Made by a program: the position numbers and the translations under genes
Shown: piece by piece, positions 22,250-34,596 of the stretch
Numbering within the stretch: the stretch's first letter is position 1
How the letters are laid out: the number at the start of each line of letters is the position of its first letter
The notes under the pieces: generated by a model
What the model was told of the DNA's origin: nothing
Database searches by the model: none
What the model saw: the letters and a program-made list of their open reading frames with translations, nothing else
Source of the DNA: Hysterium pulicare CBS 123377
Taxonomy: Eukaryota; Ascomycota; Dothideomycetes; Hysteriales; Hysteriaceae
DNA length: 64,000 nt
Assembly (NCBI GenBank): GCA_000467715.1
Contig: AJFK01000323.1
Coordinates: forward strand, 62,001-126,000
Reading direction: 5' to 3'

Positions 22250-24229
22250 ATGTCTTCTTCATACACGTTTATGAGCGGGCTTGCCGTGGCCTTTGTGTAT
22301 GTCCTCTATAAAATCTTTTCTATAGGTCACCGCGACAAAAGGCTCCCGCCTGGACCGCCCACACTCCCTGTCCTAGGCAACATCCACCAAATCCCAACGA
22401 CTGGCATCTTTAAGAAGTCAAGATCTCATGCTGACCTTGCGGGAACACTTCTGACTTGATTCTAGGTTCAAAGAGTGGAGCGAGCAATATGGCAGCGTTT
22501 TCTCATTGAAAATAAGCTCTGGAACTTTGATTGTGCTGAACGACCAGAAGGCGGTACACGACCTTCTTGACAAGAGGAGTGCAATCTTCTCGGAGCGCCC
22601 ACATGATTGGTATATGGGGGTTACTTTAGGCGAAGAGAACTTCGCTTTTATAGATACGACACCGATGTGGCGGGCACAGCGGAAGATTGCGTCTCAGAAT
22701 TTGGCGGTACGCGGACATTATTCGATTCGTATTACCTTTGAGGACTGAGCTCACACTGGTCGTGTTGTTATAGCCTCGGATGCTCGACGAGAAGGTAGCT
22801 CCTATTATGGAAGCCGAGTAAGCCCAAATTCCTGTCTCTATACACTCCACTTTAGTGTGAAATATTGAAACTAACGTACGCGTGAGGATTTCTCAACTCT
22901 TGCTTGATCTTCTTGACACACCAGAGCACTTTGAATAATATATCAAAAGAACCACAGCATCTATTACTAGTATTGTTAGTTTCGGCTATAGAGCGCCGAC
23001 AGCCGAAAATTTCTGGGCGAGCGTAAGTCATAAAAGTCCATTCCCAGGTCCAAGCAGGTTAAGTTACTGAAATACAGTAGGCGGTTTACGAAGTCATGGA
23101 AAAGGTATTCAGATACGTTTCAGTCATGGACCGCAGCTCACATATGTAGATTTCCCGAAGCCTGGAACCAGGATCGAGTCCGCCCGTTGAGCAATTTCCA
23201 TTCTTGAAGTACATCCCCGACCGCTGGGCGCCGTGGAAAGTGCGCGCAAAGGACACGTACCAGTCAATGACCGAAGTTTGGTCGAAGGCGCGAGAGATGG
23301 TGGAAGAGAGGCGTCGAAATGGCGACCATCGGATTTCGCTCTGCGACAGGCTTTTGGATGGCGAGCTGAAGTCCGATTTTGACCTTACCTACAATCAATT
23401 CAACAACTTTCTGGGGGCCATCGCGCAAGGTGGTGCTGATACAACTGCCTCGGCAATGTTGACGCATATCTTGCTGCTTGCAGCGCATCCAAATGTACAA
23501 CGGTAAGCACAGGCCGAAATAGATCGAGTTTGCGGATCAAGGAAAGTTGACACTCTTTTACTCGATTGGTTTTTGATCTTAAATTGGCCGATCTTGCTAA
23601 TGGCGCGGATTAGATTGCCGGAATGGTCCGATTTCGACCAACTTCCATACATCAACTGTATCGTGAAAGAAGGTCTTCGTTTCTGGCCAGTGTAAGCAAA
23701 AGGCCCCACCATACATAGCTTTACTGAATCTATCAGTGTGCCCTCAGGCGTTCCACACCGTGCAGTGCAAGACGCTTGGTACGACGGCATGTTGATTCCT
23801 CGGAACGCGACCATTTTTGCACCGGCTTGGGCCCTCAATCGTTCTATTGTGGCTAATCCCAGTGACTACAATCCTGATCGGTATCTGTCTCGTCCGAAAT
23901 TGGCTATGGATTATGCGGGAAGCCCAGACTATATGAACCGCGATCACTACGCCTACGGTGCAGGGCGTCGTATCTGTGTCGGTATTCATCTTGCCGAGCG
24001 GAGTCAGTGGCGCATCACGGCCAAGCTTTTATGGGCTTTCAGCATTGAGTCTCCAATAGAGGTAGAAACTGGAAAACCGCTGGAAGTCAATTCTGAGAGT
24101 TTTGTGGATGGTTTCGTGCAATACCCTCAGCCATACAAGGTCAACTTTAAACCAAGAAGTCATATGCATGAGAGTGTAATACGCGAAGAGATTCAGAAAG
24201 TTGAAGGATTCTTTAAAGCCTGGGAATAG
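22250..24229 (+). pseudogene. Cytochrome P450 of the O-methylsterigmatocystin-oxidoreductase-like type, with in-frame stops
   Basis: Exons: 22250-22416, 22466-22706, 22774-22817, 22887-23022, 23081-23104 (24 nt), 23150 to about 23502, and two or more further exons to 24229. Landmarks: N-terminal anchor, [13 protein letters not shown] hinge, I-helix GGADTTAS, K-helix KEGLR (ExxR), and heme motif YGAGRRICVG. The frame EHFE-stop-YIKRTTASI has a TAA at 22936-22938 inside a conserved stretch. A second TAA at 23504-23506 interrupts QR-stop-AQAEIDRVCGS. The second can be spliced out by a 111-bp GTAAGC...TTAG intron (23503-23613), at the cost of the AQAEID segment. The first can be avoided only by skipping an exon. 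It probably makes no normal enzyme. Confidence 0.8.
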
Positions 24230-24980
24230 GCACAGATGGCCATAGAAGGCGGAGAGTGGTGACGCTTCGTAGTAGAAAGAGAGTTTAGGTGCTAAAGTAG
24301 CGAATACAGAAGCAGTAAAAAGCAGACTTTCGAAGTCTTGAAGGTTGATGGTTCGCTGTTGCGAAAGGTGTTCTCGATCATTAGCATGCGTTAGAAATTC
24401 TACCTCTACAAAGTTCTCTATCCCCAAGCTTGTTTAAGCATCTTCGCCGCATTTCATGCGTATAACAAGCCTAGTTGAAGCCCCGAGGTTATCTACTCTC
24501 TACGGCTTTGAAGGATTAAAGGATTGAATTAAGAAATGAGGTGGTAAGTGTGGAAGGGTTTTTGTGGGAATTGCTTAGAATAAGCTAGCGTGGCGGCGCT
24601 TACTAAGGGCGTATGCTGCAGGGGGCCAATCGACGTGTAATGCAGCGCATAATGCTCAGTCTCTATGACCGAGATGTCATTTTCATGGACATGATCCTAA
24701 GATCTAATGGCCAGCATTATCTCGCAGTCGGCCCAGCATACATAACCGGCGCCGTGGAAGAGGAAGAGGTTCAAGATCTCCCCTCTCTGGTGCGTGATGG
24801 AGCCTTATCCGGCCCGTGGGACCATTTCGACAATATCCTTGGTATAGGGCGAAACGATGCAACCGATAGACATCACAGTAGTATAACGGAGAGCATTCTA
24901 ATGAACGGATATATAGCCCTATTATTCAACTAAGAAGATCTTACGCAATCTGGTTCCAGCCACCAAAGTCTACCACCCGC
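24230..24980. other. Intergenic between the P450 and DUF1446 genes
   Basis: About 750 bp. A 106-codon plus-strand frame at 24613-24933 has a weak hint of a HET-protein C-terminus (HYLAVGPAYITGAVEEEE) but no HET core nearby. Confidence 0.45.
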
Positions 24981-26984
24981 TTACAAGACACCCCTCTTAA
25001 CAAATTGGATCGGCAAATCAACCGATCTCGCTCTAAGATACTCACAACAATTCTTGCCTAAAGTATCATACGTGCTACACGCATCATACCCTCTATCCAA
25101 ATGATCATGCAGCAAGAAGTGCACGGCACGAATATTCGGCATCTCGAACCTATCAATTGGTTTACCCTTATACTCCTCCGGACCCAGCAATTCCTTGATC
25201 TTTTCAATAGTAAGGAAGCTCCGAAGCCACTCCCACTCGTCGTCATTGCGGACGAAAAATCCGACGTTGCAGTCAGAGCACTTGTCTCCTGAGCGGCCGA
25301 GGACGATGGAGCCGAGAGGTAGACGGACGGTTGGACCGAAGGATTCGAGAGGGACGGGGTTCGTGGTTTCATAGGAAGGTTGTTGACGGTCGTATTCTTT
25401 GAACTCGGGGGCTAGGGGCATATCGATGACTTTCTTTCCGTCCTTGGCGCCTTCGGCATCCCAGAGGCAGTGGACACGCTGCTGGAGTGCTGACTGTGGG
25501 AGTAAAGATGGGTGGTACTCGTAGTATGGCTTTCCCTCTGCTTGTCGCATATCGTTTCCTAGGGATGCGCCAGGGCAAGATTGCAGGAAGGTAACCATGG
25601 AGATACGGAAGAAGCCATTGGGGTTTCGCATGTTGAGGAGTTCGCGGTCTTTGGATTGGGCGAAAATTCGGAAGTCGACGGTTGCAACGTCTTGGTTTCG
25701 GGCGTCAATGACGGAGGTGCCGTTTTGCATGAACTTGAGAGTGGTGAATTTCCTCAGAAGCTCCTCTCCTAGCTCGTATTTGATCTGCTCTTCGGTCCAC
25801 TTGCACTTCTCCTCGATGTGAAGACCGCAAAGGTAGACGTGATATTCGGCCTGCCAGCCAGCAAATCCGGTGAGACTTGTACTCGTAAGCGCTGAAATCA
25901 TGGCCATACACGATAGAGATACTTACCCGACCTTCGTAGTAGGTGGAGGAGGAAGGCCCTTCACGCCGGACACCTTGACTTGATCTTCGCCAACCTGCTC
26001 AATCTTGATGTTTTCAATTTGCGCAGTCACATCGCAGTTGTAGTACTGCGGGCCCTGGATTTCATAGAGAAGTTGAGAGGTGACCGAGTTGACGGTCATG
26101 ACACCACCAGTGTTCTTCTCCTTGTACATAATACCAGCTCCAGTGTGATCAATGGCACAGATAGGGAATCCTAGATTGATGTGTTTGCCTTTCTTGAGAA
26201 CCTCGCGGAAGTCGGCGGAGTAACCCCCGGAAACGTAGGCAGCGCATTCTAGAAGGTGACCAATGATCAGGGAACCAGCAAGCTCGTCGAACATGTCGTT
26301 CGTCCACTCGTGCCACCAACTGCAAAAATCACATCAGCAATTGCGCAAGGTAGGACGTGTTTCCAAAACTTACGCAGCAGCGCCAATGATTGGAGACGCA
26401 TCCGATACTCGACCACAAATGACAATGTCGGCACCTTCGGTCAATGCCTTTGCAATGCCCATGCCTCCAAGGTAGCATTGCGCACACACGGGATCAAGGC
26501 CCCACTCCTTGACCGACTTGCCGTGCATAAGGCTCTTGAAGCCCTCCCCCTTATTCAACATACCCTTCACCGCACCCGTAACATCATCCCCTTCAATCCA
26601 AGCAACCTTCAGATCATACCCCATCTCCTTAACCTTCTTATCGATCAACTGCGCCATAAGCTCGGTATCACTAGCTCCAGCATTGACCGCAAGCTTAATT
26701 TTTCGAGTTGCGAGATCATGGACGGCGGGGAGGAAGCAGTCCATGAAGTTCTCGGCGAACATGGCATAGTTGAGCTTCTCTTCCAGAGTACGAGCTTGCA
26801 TCATTTGTTCGCTATTCCTGATCTTGCCGGTACCATGGATGGTCATTGTGAGCTCAGAGAGCCAATCTCCTACTATCACATCGACATCTTCATTCTTGGC
26901 TAGAGAGGCGATGGCGCGGACTCGATCGGAAAAACCGCCGGAGGCGCCGGCAACGTGAACTGGTCTACGAACGGCTGGTGCCAT
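24981..26984 (-). CDS. DUF1446/AtuA-like family protein
   Basis: Three exons (26984-26374, 26319-25927, 25875-24981), introns of 54 and 51 bp, 632 residues; the frame closes exactly. The N-terminal DUF1446 (AtuA) part includes VHVAGASGGFSDR, DVIVGDWLSELTM, KLAVNAGASD, VAWIEGDDV, YLGGMGIAKAL and ADIVICGRVSDASP. The C-terminal AtuA-like ferredoxin-fold part includes LGSIVLGRSGDKCSDCNVGFFVR and VHFLLHDHLDRG. In Pseudomonas AtuA is needed for acyclic terpene (citronellol/geraniol) use. Fungal homologues are common and mostly uncharacterised, so a catabolic role is an inference. No atu-like carboxylase genes are adjacent. Probably cytosolic: I see no signal peptide. Confidence 0.92.
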
Positions 26985-27801
26985 TGTATGTGTCTAAGAA
27001 GCGGATAAGAGTAGAAAATAAAGACAGGCAAATTCAACGAAATGGAAATAGAGAGAAAGAATGCTAGGTGAAGGTAGACTGTAGAGACTAGAAGTCCCCA
27101 ACGGCTGAGGGAGCCATGTTAAAATATGTAGCTTTGAAAGACATAGATCGGATCAAGTGCCGAGTAGCAGGGTCTTTTGACAGGGCCAGAATGTGATTTG
27201 GGACGCGGTTGTTCATTTCCGAAGATGGATGAAGCGCTTGGTAGAGAGCGTGGAGTTCAGTAGCTTTGGAGAGCGAAAAACGGATCTAGCTTACCCCGGA
27301 TTTGTGAACCTTCCCGAGACTCCGCGATGCACGTGTTACCCCGCATTGAGGAAGTGTTTTCAGAGGAGGATGAACGGGACGATGGATCTTTATCTCGCGG
27401 AGTGTCGGACGACAGGTCGAGGGGCATTCTGGTATTGTGGCAATGGTGGAGGTCCGGAGTCGTGGATCCGGCTGTCCTCTTGGCTGATGCACTTTCGAAC
27501 GGCCATGGTCACGTGAGACGAAGATGGAGAGATCGATTGAACAACTGAAGGAGCTCCACCAAGTTACTACTTGAATACAATCTTACAGTGGAATCAGTAC
27601 ATATTACATTCCAGCATACCCCGTGGCTAATGCAGAACACGCCTGCGCTCAAGTCAAGCCTGACTGACACCGACAACGAATCCGAAGAAAGCACACCTAC
27701 CCATCAGTATCCCAGAGAAGAGTAAACAATTGAAATCATTACATTTCCGTTCGAAGAATCCAAAACCCATTAAAGGTGAAGGGTTTTAGAATCCTTAATC
27801 C
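26985..27801. other. Intergenic between the DUF1446 and cohesin genes
   Basis: 817 bp. Contains the DUF1446 promoter and the 3' flank of the cohesin gene. Short frames on both strands have no motif. Confidence 0.6.
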
Positions 27802-30800
27802 TTAATCACCGAGCGCACTTTCAACCTCTTCTGTGGCTCTCTCCCCAGCACCATTCGTTACTCCATCATCCTCAATCTCGTCTTCAACAAGCTCTCCTCC
27901 GAGTGCCTCGTCTTCTCTGACCACATCGTCCTCACTATCGTCGTCAACAATCACTTCCGCACTCTTCGCCCCTTTAGTAGATGCCTTCGTCTTAGCCTTC
28001 GCCGCCTTCGCAGTGCCAGCTTTGGATTTGGCAGCGCCCTTCTTAACAACATCGAGATGTCCAACAACTTCCTTCCAGTCGTGCCCGAGTCTTGCTTTGT
28101 TCCGCTCCAATCGGTTTCGTACATCCGCCTTTCCTCCACTCCTCTTGCCATCCAAAGTCCCCGCGAGAACGCCCATGACAAGTCTAGACCCTAGCTCGCA
28201 GAGTCTCTGTTCCGCAACAAGCGTCCTAAACCTCTTCTCATCATTAGCAGCCTCATCCATTTCTTCGTCATCAGATCCTGATTCGGGATCCTCATCCGGA
28301 TCGACAGGGTCATCATCGACGTCTACAGACTCGAGATGTTTACGAGATCGTTTGGCAAAGTTCTTCTCGGATGCGGAGAGGATGCTCAGGAGGAGTGAAG
28401 TCATAGGAGGGCTTATATCCTGACACAAAACTTCCCAATCGTGGTCGTCGCTATCCGTAGCGTCTGTCCGTGCGTTCCGTTGCTGCGTTGCCTTTCCCCT
28501 CGCTTTCTTGGTATGAACCTCGCGAAGGACGATGAACATATTGTGAAGGTCCAGCAACAAGAAACTCGCATCGATGCGCAGGTCATCCGCACCTTTCCTG
28601 CTCTGCATGAGATGCGTTAATGCCATGACAGTAGCGTCACGCCGTTCAGCGACAGCCGTGACATCCTCGTCGGGGATGCGGGTTCCAGATTCGATGTGTT
28701 GTCGCCAGTGAACCACTTTCCACATAAAGTAAGGTAGGAGAGCGTCCATGGCATGATGAACCAAAACATCTTCGGCCGCGTCAATCTCAGCTTCCAGACC
28801 GGATGATGGAACTCCGCGGTCGATGAGTTTGATGAGGTTCGAGATGGGAGGTGTCGTATCCAGGGCGTCGTTCTTCTTTGACTTGTTCCGCGCATTGGCT
28901 GCAGGAGGTGTGGGAACTTGTTCTAGCATCTCCGTGCAATCCGACACCTTTGCCAGGTTAGCGATTTTGAGTACGGAGTTCGAGACTCCAGTGAGGATGT
29001 TCTCAGAAAAACTCCCTCGAATGGAGAAATCGCCGCGCTTCCTGAGGGTATTGAAGACGTTGATTGTGTCGTCCCATAAGGCTTGTACTTTCCCTTCTGT
29101 AATTTCTCTCAGCTCTTCATGACTCTGAGCATGACGAAGCGCTTCGCTGGCTTCGAAAAGGACGCGCTCATTATGGTGTGTAGTAAATTGCTTGTTGATG
29201 TCATCTAGAAGGGCAGCCAACGTAGCATCCTGTCTTAATTCTTGAAAGAGGTCGAGATTGAGGACACGCTCGAGGTTTAGAACCGACGATGCAGCTTCAG
29301 GCAGTGCGCCGAATTTCTTAAGCAACCGGGGGATTAATACAGCGAGATGCCTTGCCGTTTCCTCCTGTTCTTCCTGCATAGCCTGTCGTTCCGCTTTCGT
29401 TTTCTTAGTCTTCTTGTTTTTCTCTGCTTCCAGAGAACGTGCAAGGCTAAGCTTGACGATTGCGTTCAATATGTCGAGGAGGATGATTTCTTCACGCTCC
29501 GACAGCTTACTGTTCTGGCGAAGCATGACTTCTACATCTTCGCTAGTGCCATTTTGTAGGCTCTGGGAATGGTCGTATAGTAGATAGCCTGCCAGTATCT
29601 CCCAGTCCTTCAATTCCTCGATTTGGTCGTAGAGAGCCTGCGCTGCTAGTGAAAACCGTGATTCAATGCCAGCAGCTACGAGCGCAAAATTAGAACCAGA
29701 GATACGCTCCACATAAGAAGGTAGCTCGCCTTCTTCGGAGTCATATATTTGCAGTTGTTCGACAAGGCATTTGAACTTAATCCACTCGAGGCGAGGACTA
29801 TCGTAATCGTCATTCCCTTCAGCGTGGCCTAATGCTTCCTCGATAGACTCCTGACCGCCCATGTCTTCTATTTGACTCTCGTAAGTGCCATTGACATTCT
29901 CGGCAAAGAATCCAACGACAGCTTTACGAACACGGGGTTCCGCGTCGAAGATCAGTCTTCCGACAGAATCGATGTCGTCAGGCTCCAAAAGGCCTGCTTC
30001 ACGAAGAATATCTAGAAGCTCGACGGACGATGCTCGAACGCTGGCTTCAGCATCTTGTGTGGCCATCTCGACGATCCGTGCTCGGAAGCGCTCGGTGAAT
30101 GTCTTGAGCCCTCCCAATTTATCTGGGTCAAGAAACAGCTTCTGCAACTGCTTGACGACTTCTTGTCGTGTTCCCGCATGTGTGTCAGAGAGTACCCAGC
30201 CGAGATAACGCAGATGGGTCCCGTCGAAAAAATGGTCGGAATATGTCATGATCCAGTTACTTAAGGCTTCCACGCAGTCCACCCGTATCTTTGGGTCGAC
30301 GTCGCGATACCGGTGGATGAAGACAGTATCGAACCAATCTCTGATGAAGGCGTCAAGAATTTCCTGCTTTTTCCCATATTCTTTCGCTTCCTTCTCTAAT
30401 CCAGCAACACGCCCCTTGTTGACACGTGCTTTCTTTGACTCCGTCTCACTCTGTCGTATCAATTTCGCCGATTGTTCAACAAATCCCTTGCCAACCACGC
30501 ACAGCGCGCTGATGACAGCAAGTGAGGCGACAGTTGCAGTATGTCTGAAGGGGCGGTTACTGGCTGACGACATAGTACTAATCCACACCTCAATGTTCTC
30601 AATAAGCTCGACATTATCGAAGAGAAGTTCCGATTTGGCGATGGTCTCTATGAGAGCCTCGAAAAAACGGGACAGGGAATGCTTAAAGGCTGCCGTTCCT
30701 CGGGTTTTGGCGATTAGTGGGTAGTCTGTAATGTTTTGCTGACACCATTAGCGATCGTTGGAGAATGGGCACTCTCTCGACTTACTGCCTGGTATTCGTC

Positions 30801-31459
30801 TTGTATATCCGCGAGTCTATTTGCACAATTGTCTGGATCCGCAATATCATTTTCGTCAACTTTTATATCACATCCGGCGCATTTCAACACGAAATTGACA
30901 ACATCTGCCACAGCTCGCGACTCGTGCTCTTGGAAATTGGAGACCCATTGAGCAGCAACGTCCTCGATTTTGTGCCCGCTCGCGAAGAGATCAGCTGTAA
31001 TATTGTTAGATTTGTCTTCGTGGATGTGGAAAATAACTGACCATATAGCCCCTCGGCGTCCTCCCCCACCGCGCTCTTGCGAATCGGCGCTTTTCGAGGC
31101 TTTTTGGCCTTACTAGTCACGGCGGGACGAATTGCCAAACTGACAGTCTCGCCGTTCGTCTTTGGTTTCTTCGATGCGGGCTTCTTAGCTGCGCTTTTGC
31201 CCTTCTTCGCCCTCCTTCGCTCCCTTAACTCTTCTTCGTCCGGCTCGCCCTCGCTGCTCTCCTCCTCCTCCTGTTCAGAGGAAGCATCTTCCATGTCAAC
31301 ATCTACTCCGTCGGACTCATTGCGTTTCCGCTTTGCGCTACCGGCAGGACTCGATGCGGGGACGAAGGGTTCTGGTTTTTTGGATACGCGTCCAGATTTG
31401 CGCCGCGGCGCACTGGAGGTGACATCGTTGGCTGGGGTGGATAAAATTGTCGTAGCCAT
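27802..31459 (-). CDS. Cohesin subunit Scc3/STAG (stromalin)
   Basis: Three exons (31459-31042, 30994-30786, 30738-27802), both introns 47 bp, 1,187 residues. The N-terminus is a charged, nuclear-type region (RRKSGRVSKKPEPF, then acidic and Lys-rich tracts). The STAG fold starts near residue 139 (GLYADLFASGHKIEDVAAQW), followed by DIQDEYQAQNITDYPLIAK. The stromalin conserved domain is at about 348-412 (FIHRYRDVDPKIRVDCVEAL, then LSDTHAGTRQEVVKQL). The C-terminus ends in acidic and Ala/Lys repeats (KAKTKASTKGAKSAEVIVDD). Scc3 (Irr1 in budding yeast, Psc3 in fission yeast) binds the kleisin Scc1 and DNA and is needed for cohesin loading and sister cohesion. A second acceptor close to the second intron would break frame; the GTGTCAG site keeps it. 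Confidence 0.95.
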
Positions 31460-33127
31460 ACTCTATATAGGGCGTACTAGGAGTAGGTTGGATACGGTCA
31501 GCCTCGAGGGCGAGGTTGCAAAGTTGACGAGATGTTGTTGATGGTGGGCGTAGGTATATTACTCGGACGCGTTTGCGAGATAAGTCGCTAGTGCGTCAAC
31601 TGCCAAGACCTTTTGGTCGCTTTAGCGCGGCGGTACATTCACCATTTACCTAGGTACTGTGATACAAAAGCGCTCATCCGAACTTCATTCACATGGGATG
31701 GGGCTTCTCAGTTGATTTCATGCTGTGGATGTAGTATTTGGCTCTTTCTATGCACGAATTCTGATAATCCCATCAAAGCATCCTCCTTGCGCACGCTATG
31801 CCGAACCTGGGTCATCTAGAGATCACTACTCTAATGTCGTCTTTTATCACGAGGATAATTTATTCATCAGAGCCCACCTGCATGCTAAGGCTTGCCCAAT
31901 CCAAAAGACTGCATCTTAAAAGAAAGCAGCAGATGGAAAGCATACAGCAGGACAGTACAGTATTCACAGTGCTCGCTAGCATTGCCCAATCCAGCGAGAC
32001 GTTAGCCAGGCCTAACCTCTCGTCCAAAAAGGAAGAGAGTCAGTCAAGTCGGGTCGCCCTCAGAGGTCAGTCTTGCATTGCTCCCCATGCAAGAATCAAG
32101 CAAGTACCATGCCTAGCCAATCAATGACCTGAAAGCTCAATTCGGCGAGTCTTTAGGCACGCCTAACAAGTCTCCTGATTGGGACAGAGATCATGTCGAA
32201 CTGATCTCCAGCCCGAAATGGACACATGTCATGCCCGTCTGAAAACATTCTCAATGCAGATGCTGTCCTGGTAGCTTCACCATGTTCTTCGATTAAGAAA
32301 GGTAAGCGGGAGATGGTGTCTACTTCCAACACTGCAAGATGTTAGATGGATGAAGAATTGATGTTTTGAGCTTCTGATCGTGACTCCTACACTCCTCTAC
32401 GCACGAAGCCATGCACATTGCTATTATTTGAACTACAAAGCTAGTTCGAACATATCGCATTGAAGGTGAAGTGCTGAACTTAGTATGCAGGATATACCCG
32501 AAAGGGACTGGCGCGTCGGGTTGGAGGAATGATCGATTGAATAGCCTTGGAAGTTGGGTGATGAAGTGGCTTGCTAATCGTGGTTATTGGGGATTTAGGA
32601 AGCTGCTGTGCCGTTTGGTCGTCGAGTGAGAGGACAGATAGCTATCCCGACGCCTTGCTAACAATCTCGTACGGCACAGGTTGGACTCCCAGAACAAACC
32701 ACAGGGGATAGGTAATCATTAGTGAAATAGACTTAAAATAGTGCAGAAACGGCGTGTATGCATAGATATTGACATTTGTAGGAGCTAAGAACACGCCGCT
32801 ATCTCGATCCTAATCTCGTCATAATCAAGATACAACGTACAACATGACAGTCTTCTTCCAACCTGTTGATCTTTTCCTACCTATACAAGTATGCAAAACT
32901 TTTCAACATTTCATGATAAGAGTACATATTAGCTTATCCTTAGATGTTTGGTCGCTTCCGCCATTCATGCAACGAGCTTTTCGAGATTTTCGACCGAGGA
33001 AATGCATTTTAGTCGGCAGTCATGACTAGCACGCCAATTCCGCCCTCACTCTTCTACGCATAAACACCCCTTCCGGTGCCCTTTCACGATCCAGGAAACC
33101 CCCCCTGCCCATTCCCCGGAGAGATGA
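31460..33127. other. Intergenic, 1.7 kb, nothing recognised
   Basis: Upstream of the cohesin gene on one side and downstream of the Irc22-like gene on the other. It contains one palindromic TACCTAGGTA motif (near 31645) and only short frames. No RNA gene recognised. Confidence 0.55.
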
Positions 33128-34104
33128 TTAAACCTTGACCTTGGTTTTTGGTGTACCACTCCTGACGCGCTTGGCTTCAGGGCGCTGCAAATGTGCGGGC
33201 GGGATCCAGCTTTCATCGTATGCCTTAGAACCACTAGTGACAGCTGGACCATCGGCACCAAGGACAGAAGCCTGATCGGCAGGGTCGACCTTCTTGGTAC
33301 CCTGGGAAGAACGCTTCGCACGCTCGCCACCTTTTCCACCACGGCGTTTCTGTGGGAAGAGCGTTGTGATCCAAGTGTTGTAGATGAAGTAGACTGTGCC
33401 ACCAAAGGCTCCGAGAAGGACAAGGTAGAGAAATATGCTAGAAATCATTACTTGTTAGCTCAAGAAGCGGTGTAGAGTTGGTGAGGGGGTTTGCGGGTAG
33501 AGGCATACATTTGTGGGTCGAAGATGCTGGTAGGCGCCTCAACAATGGTAACAGTCTCATTGAAAACGGACATGGTGTAGAAGGCATCCTTGCTGTCTTT
33601 CATAACGGCCATCAACTGCAAACGAACCTCCTGTGGGTGCATTTCTGTTGCAAAGCTGTAAGTGAGCGATTCGGATTCGCCTGCCGGGATCTCAGTTTGG
33701 TATCGCGAGGCGGTGAGGTTACGAAGGATGAACGGATCCGGGCTGTTGGCAGAAATGATGGAGCCTCCAATCATGGCGACTGAGACAGACTCAGGCTCAG
33801 CGTTGGCAATGGAGACGACGGCTTGGGTCGCATGGCCGTTGATGAGCTTCACGCCGAAGATTTCAGATTGAGGAAACGACGTGGAAATGTGGACCTTGAG
33901 GTTTGGCGTCTGGGCAGCATCTTCGTCTAGCTCTTCCACAAATTCGGCCTGTAGAAGAGCAATTGTGTTAGTGAAGGACGGATATCATGGTGCAATATGG
34001 GATGCTGCATGTGTGGGCGGAAAGCGGAAACGTACCTCTTGTGCGAAGGCGCCGACGGCCCTCAAAGAGAGGAAAAGAAGGGTAGATAGCTTCCAGGACA
34101 CCAT
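33128..34104 (-). CDS. TRAP-alpha-like ER membrane protein (Irc22 family)
   Basis: Three exons (34104-34036, 33948-33509, 33437-33128), 272 residues, frame exact. Residues 1-21 are a signal peptide (MVSWKLSTLLFLSLRAVGAF). The lumenal domain has FPQSEIFGVKLINGHATQAV, SPDPFILRNLTASRYQ, AGESESLTYSFATEMHPQE and DAFYTMSVFNETVTIVE: the translocon-associated protein alpha fold with N-x-S/T sites (NLT, NET). One TM helix follows (IFLYLVLLGAFGGTVYFIYN, about 170-190), then a basic cytosolic tail (KRRGGKGGERAKRSS). TRAP-alpha assists protein translocation at Sec61; the fungal homologue Irc22 is less studied. It is divergent from the CCCH gene. Confidence 0.9.
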
Positions 34105-34596
34105 GATGACCAAAGGAAATGCTCAATTGAGAGAGACGGATGAAAGCAGGCAGAATATGAGGATGGAGGATTTCTCGTGGTTGATGCTACACGAACGTGG
34201 CTTTTGGGAGTGAAGCTACCTACCCAAGTCCAAGCCAAGCTACTAGACCCGTATAGTGCTAGGCTATCACACGTACGAACAAACACCACAGCGACCTTCA
34301 CCGGCCAGCCACAACAAAGACGAAAACTCAGTGTGACAAAGTTGAATGAGCGCTCTGCAGCCTGATCCTCGCGCCGCAAAAGTGCGGTAACCTGCGCAGG
34401 CTACTTAAAGCTCTGATCAAGCGGCGTTTACTCCAACCACTTACAAAAGCAGACAGCGCAGCCTTATGAAAACATCCAAAATTCTGTGCCACTCACTCCC
34501 ACACTTCATTAGCAGTCTTGCTGCCACTACTTTTCATCAAAACACCAAACAATTCCATATTTCGGCTGGAACTGGGCACTACTAATATAACCACAC
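34105..34596. promoter_or_regulatory. Shared upstream region of the Irc22-like and CCCH genes
   Basis: 492 bp between divergent start codons; must contain both promoters. No TATA box seen. Confidence 0.55.

Noticed and set aside
24613-24933. 106-codon plus-strand frame with faint HET C-terminus resemblance
   Set aside because: Only one short segment (HYLAVGPAYITGAVEEEE) is suggestive; no HET core, intron or other support.
27833-28423. Long plus-strand frame rich in Ser/Ala opposite the cohesin gene
   Set aside because: Antisense shadow of the acidic and Lys-rich tail of Scc3.
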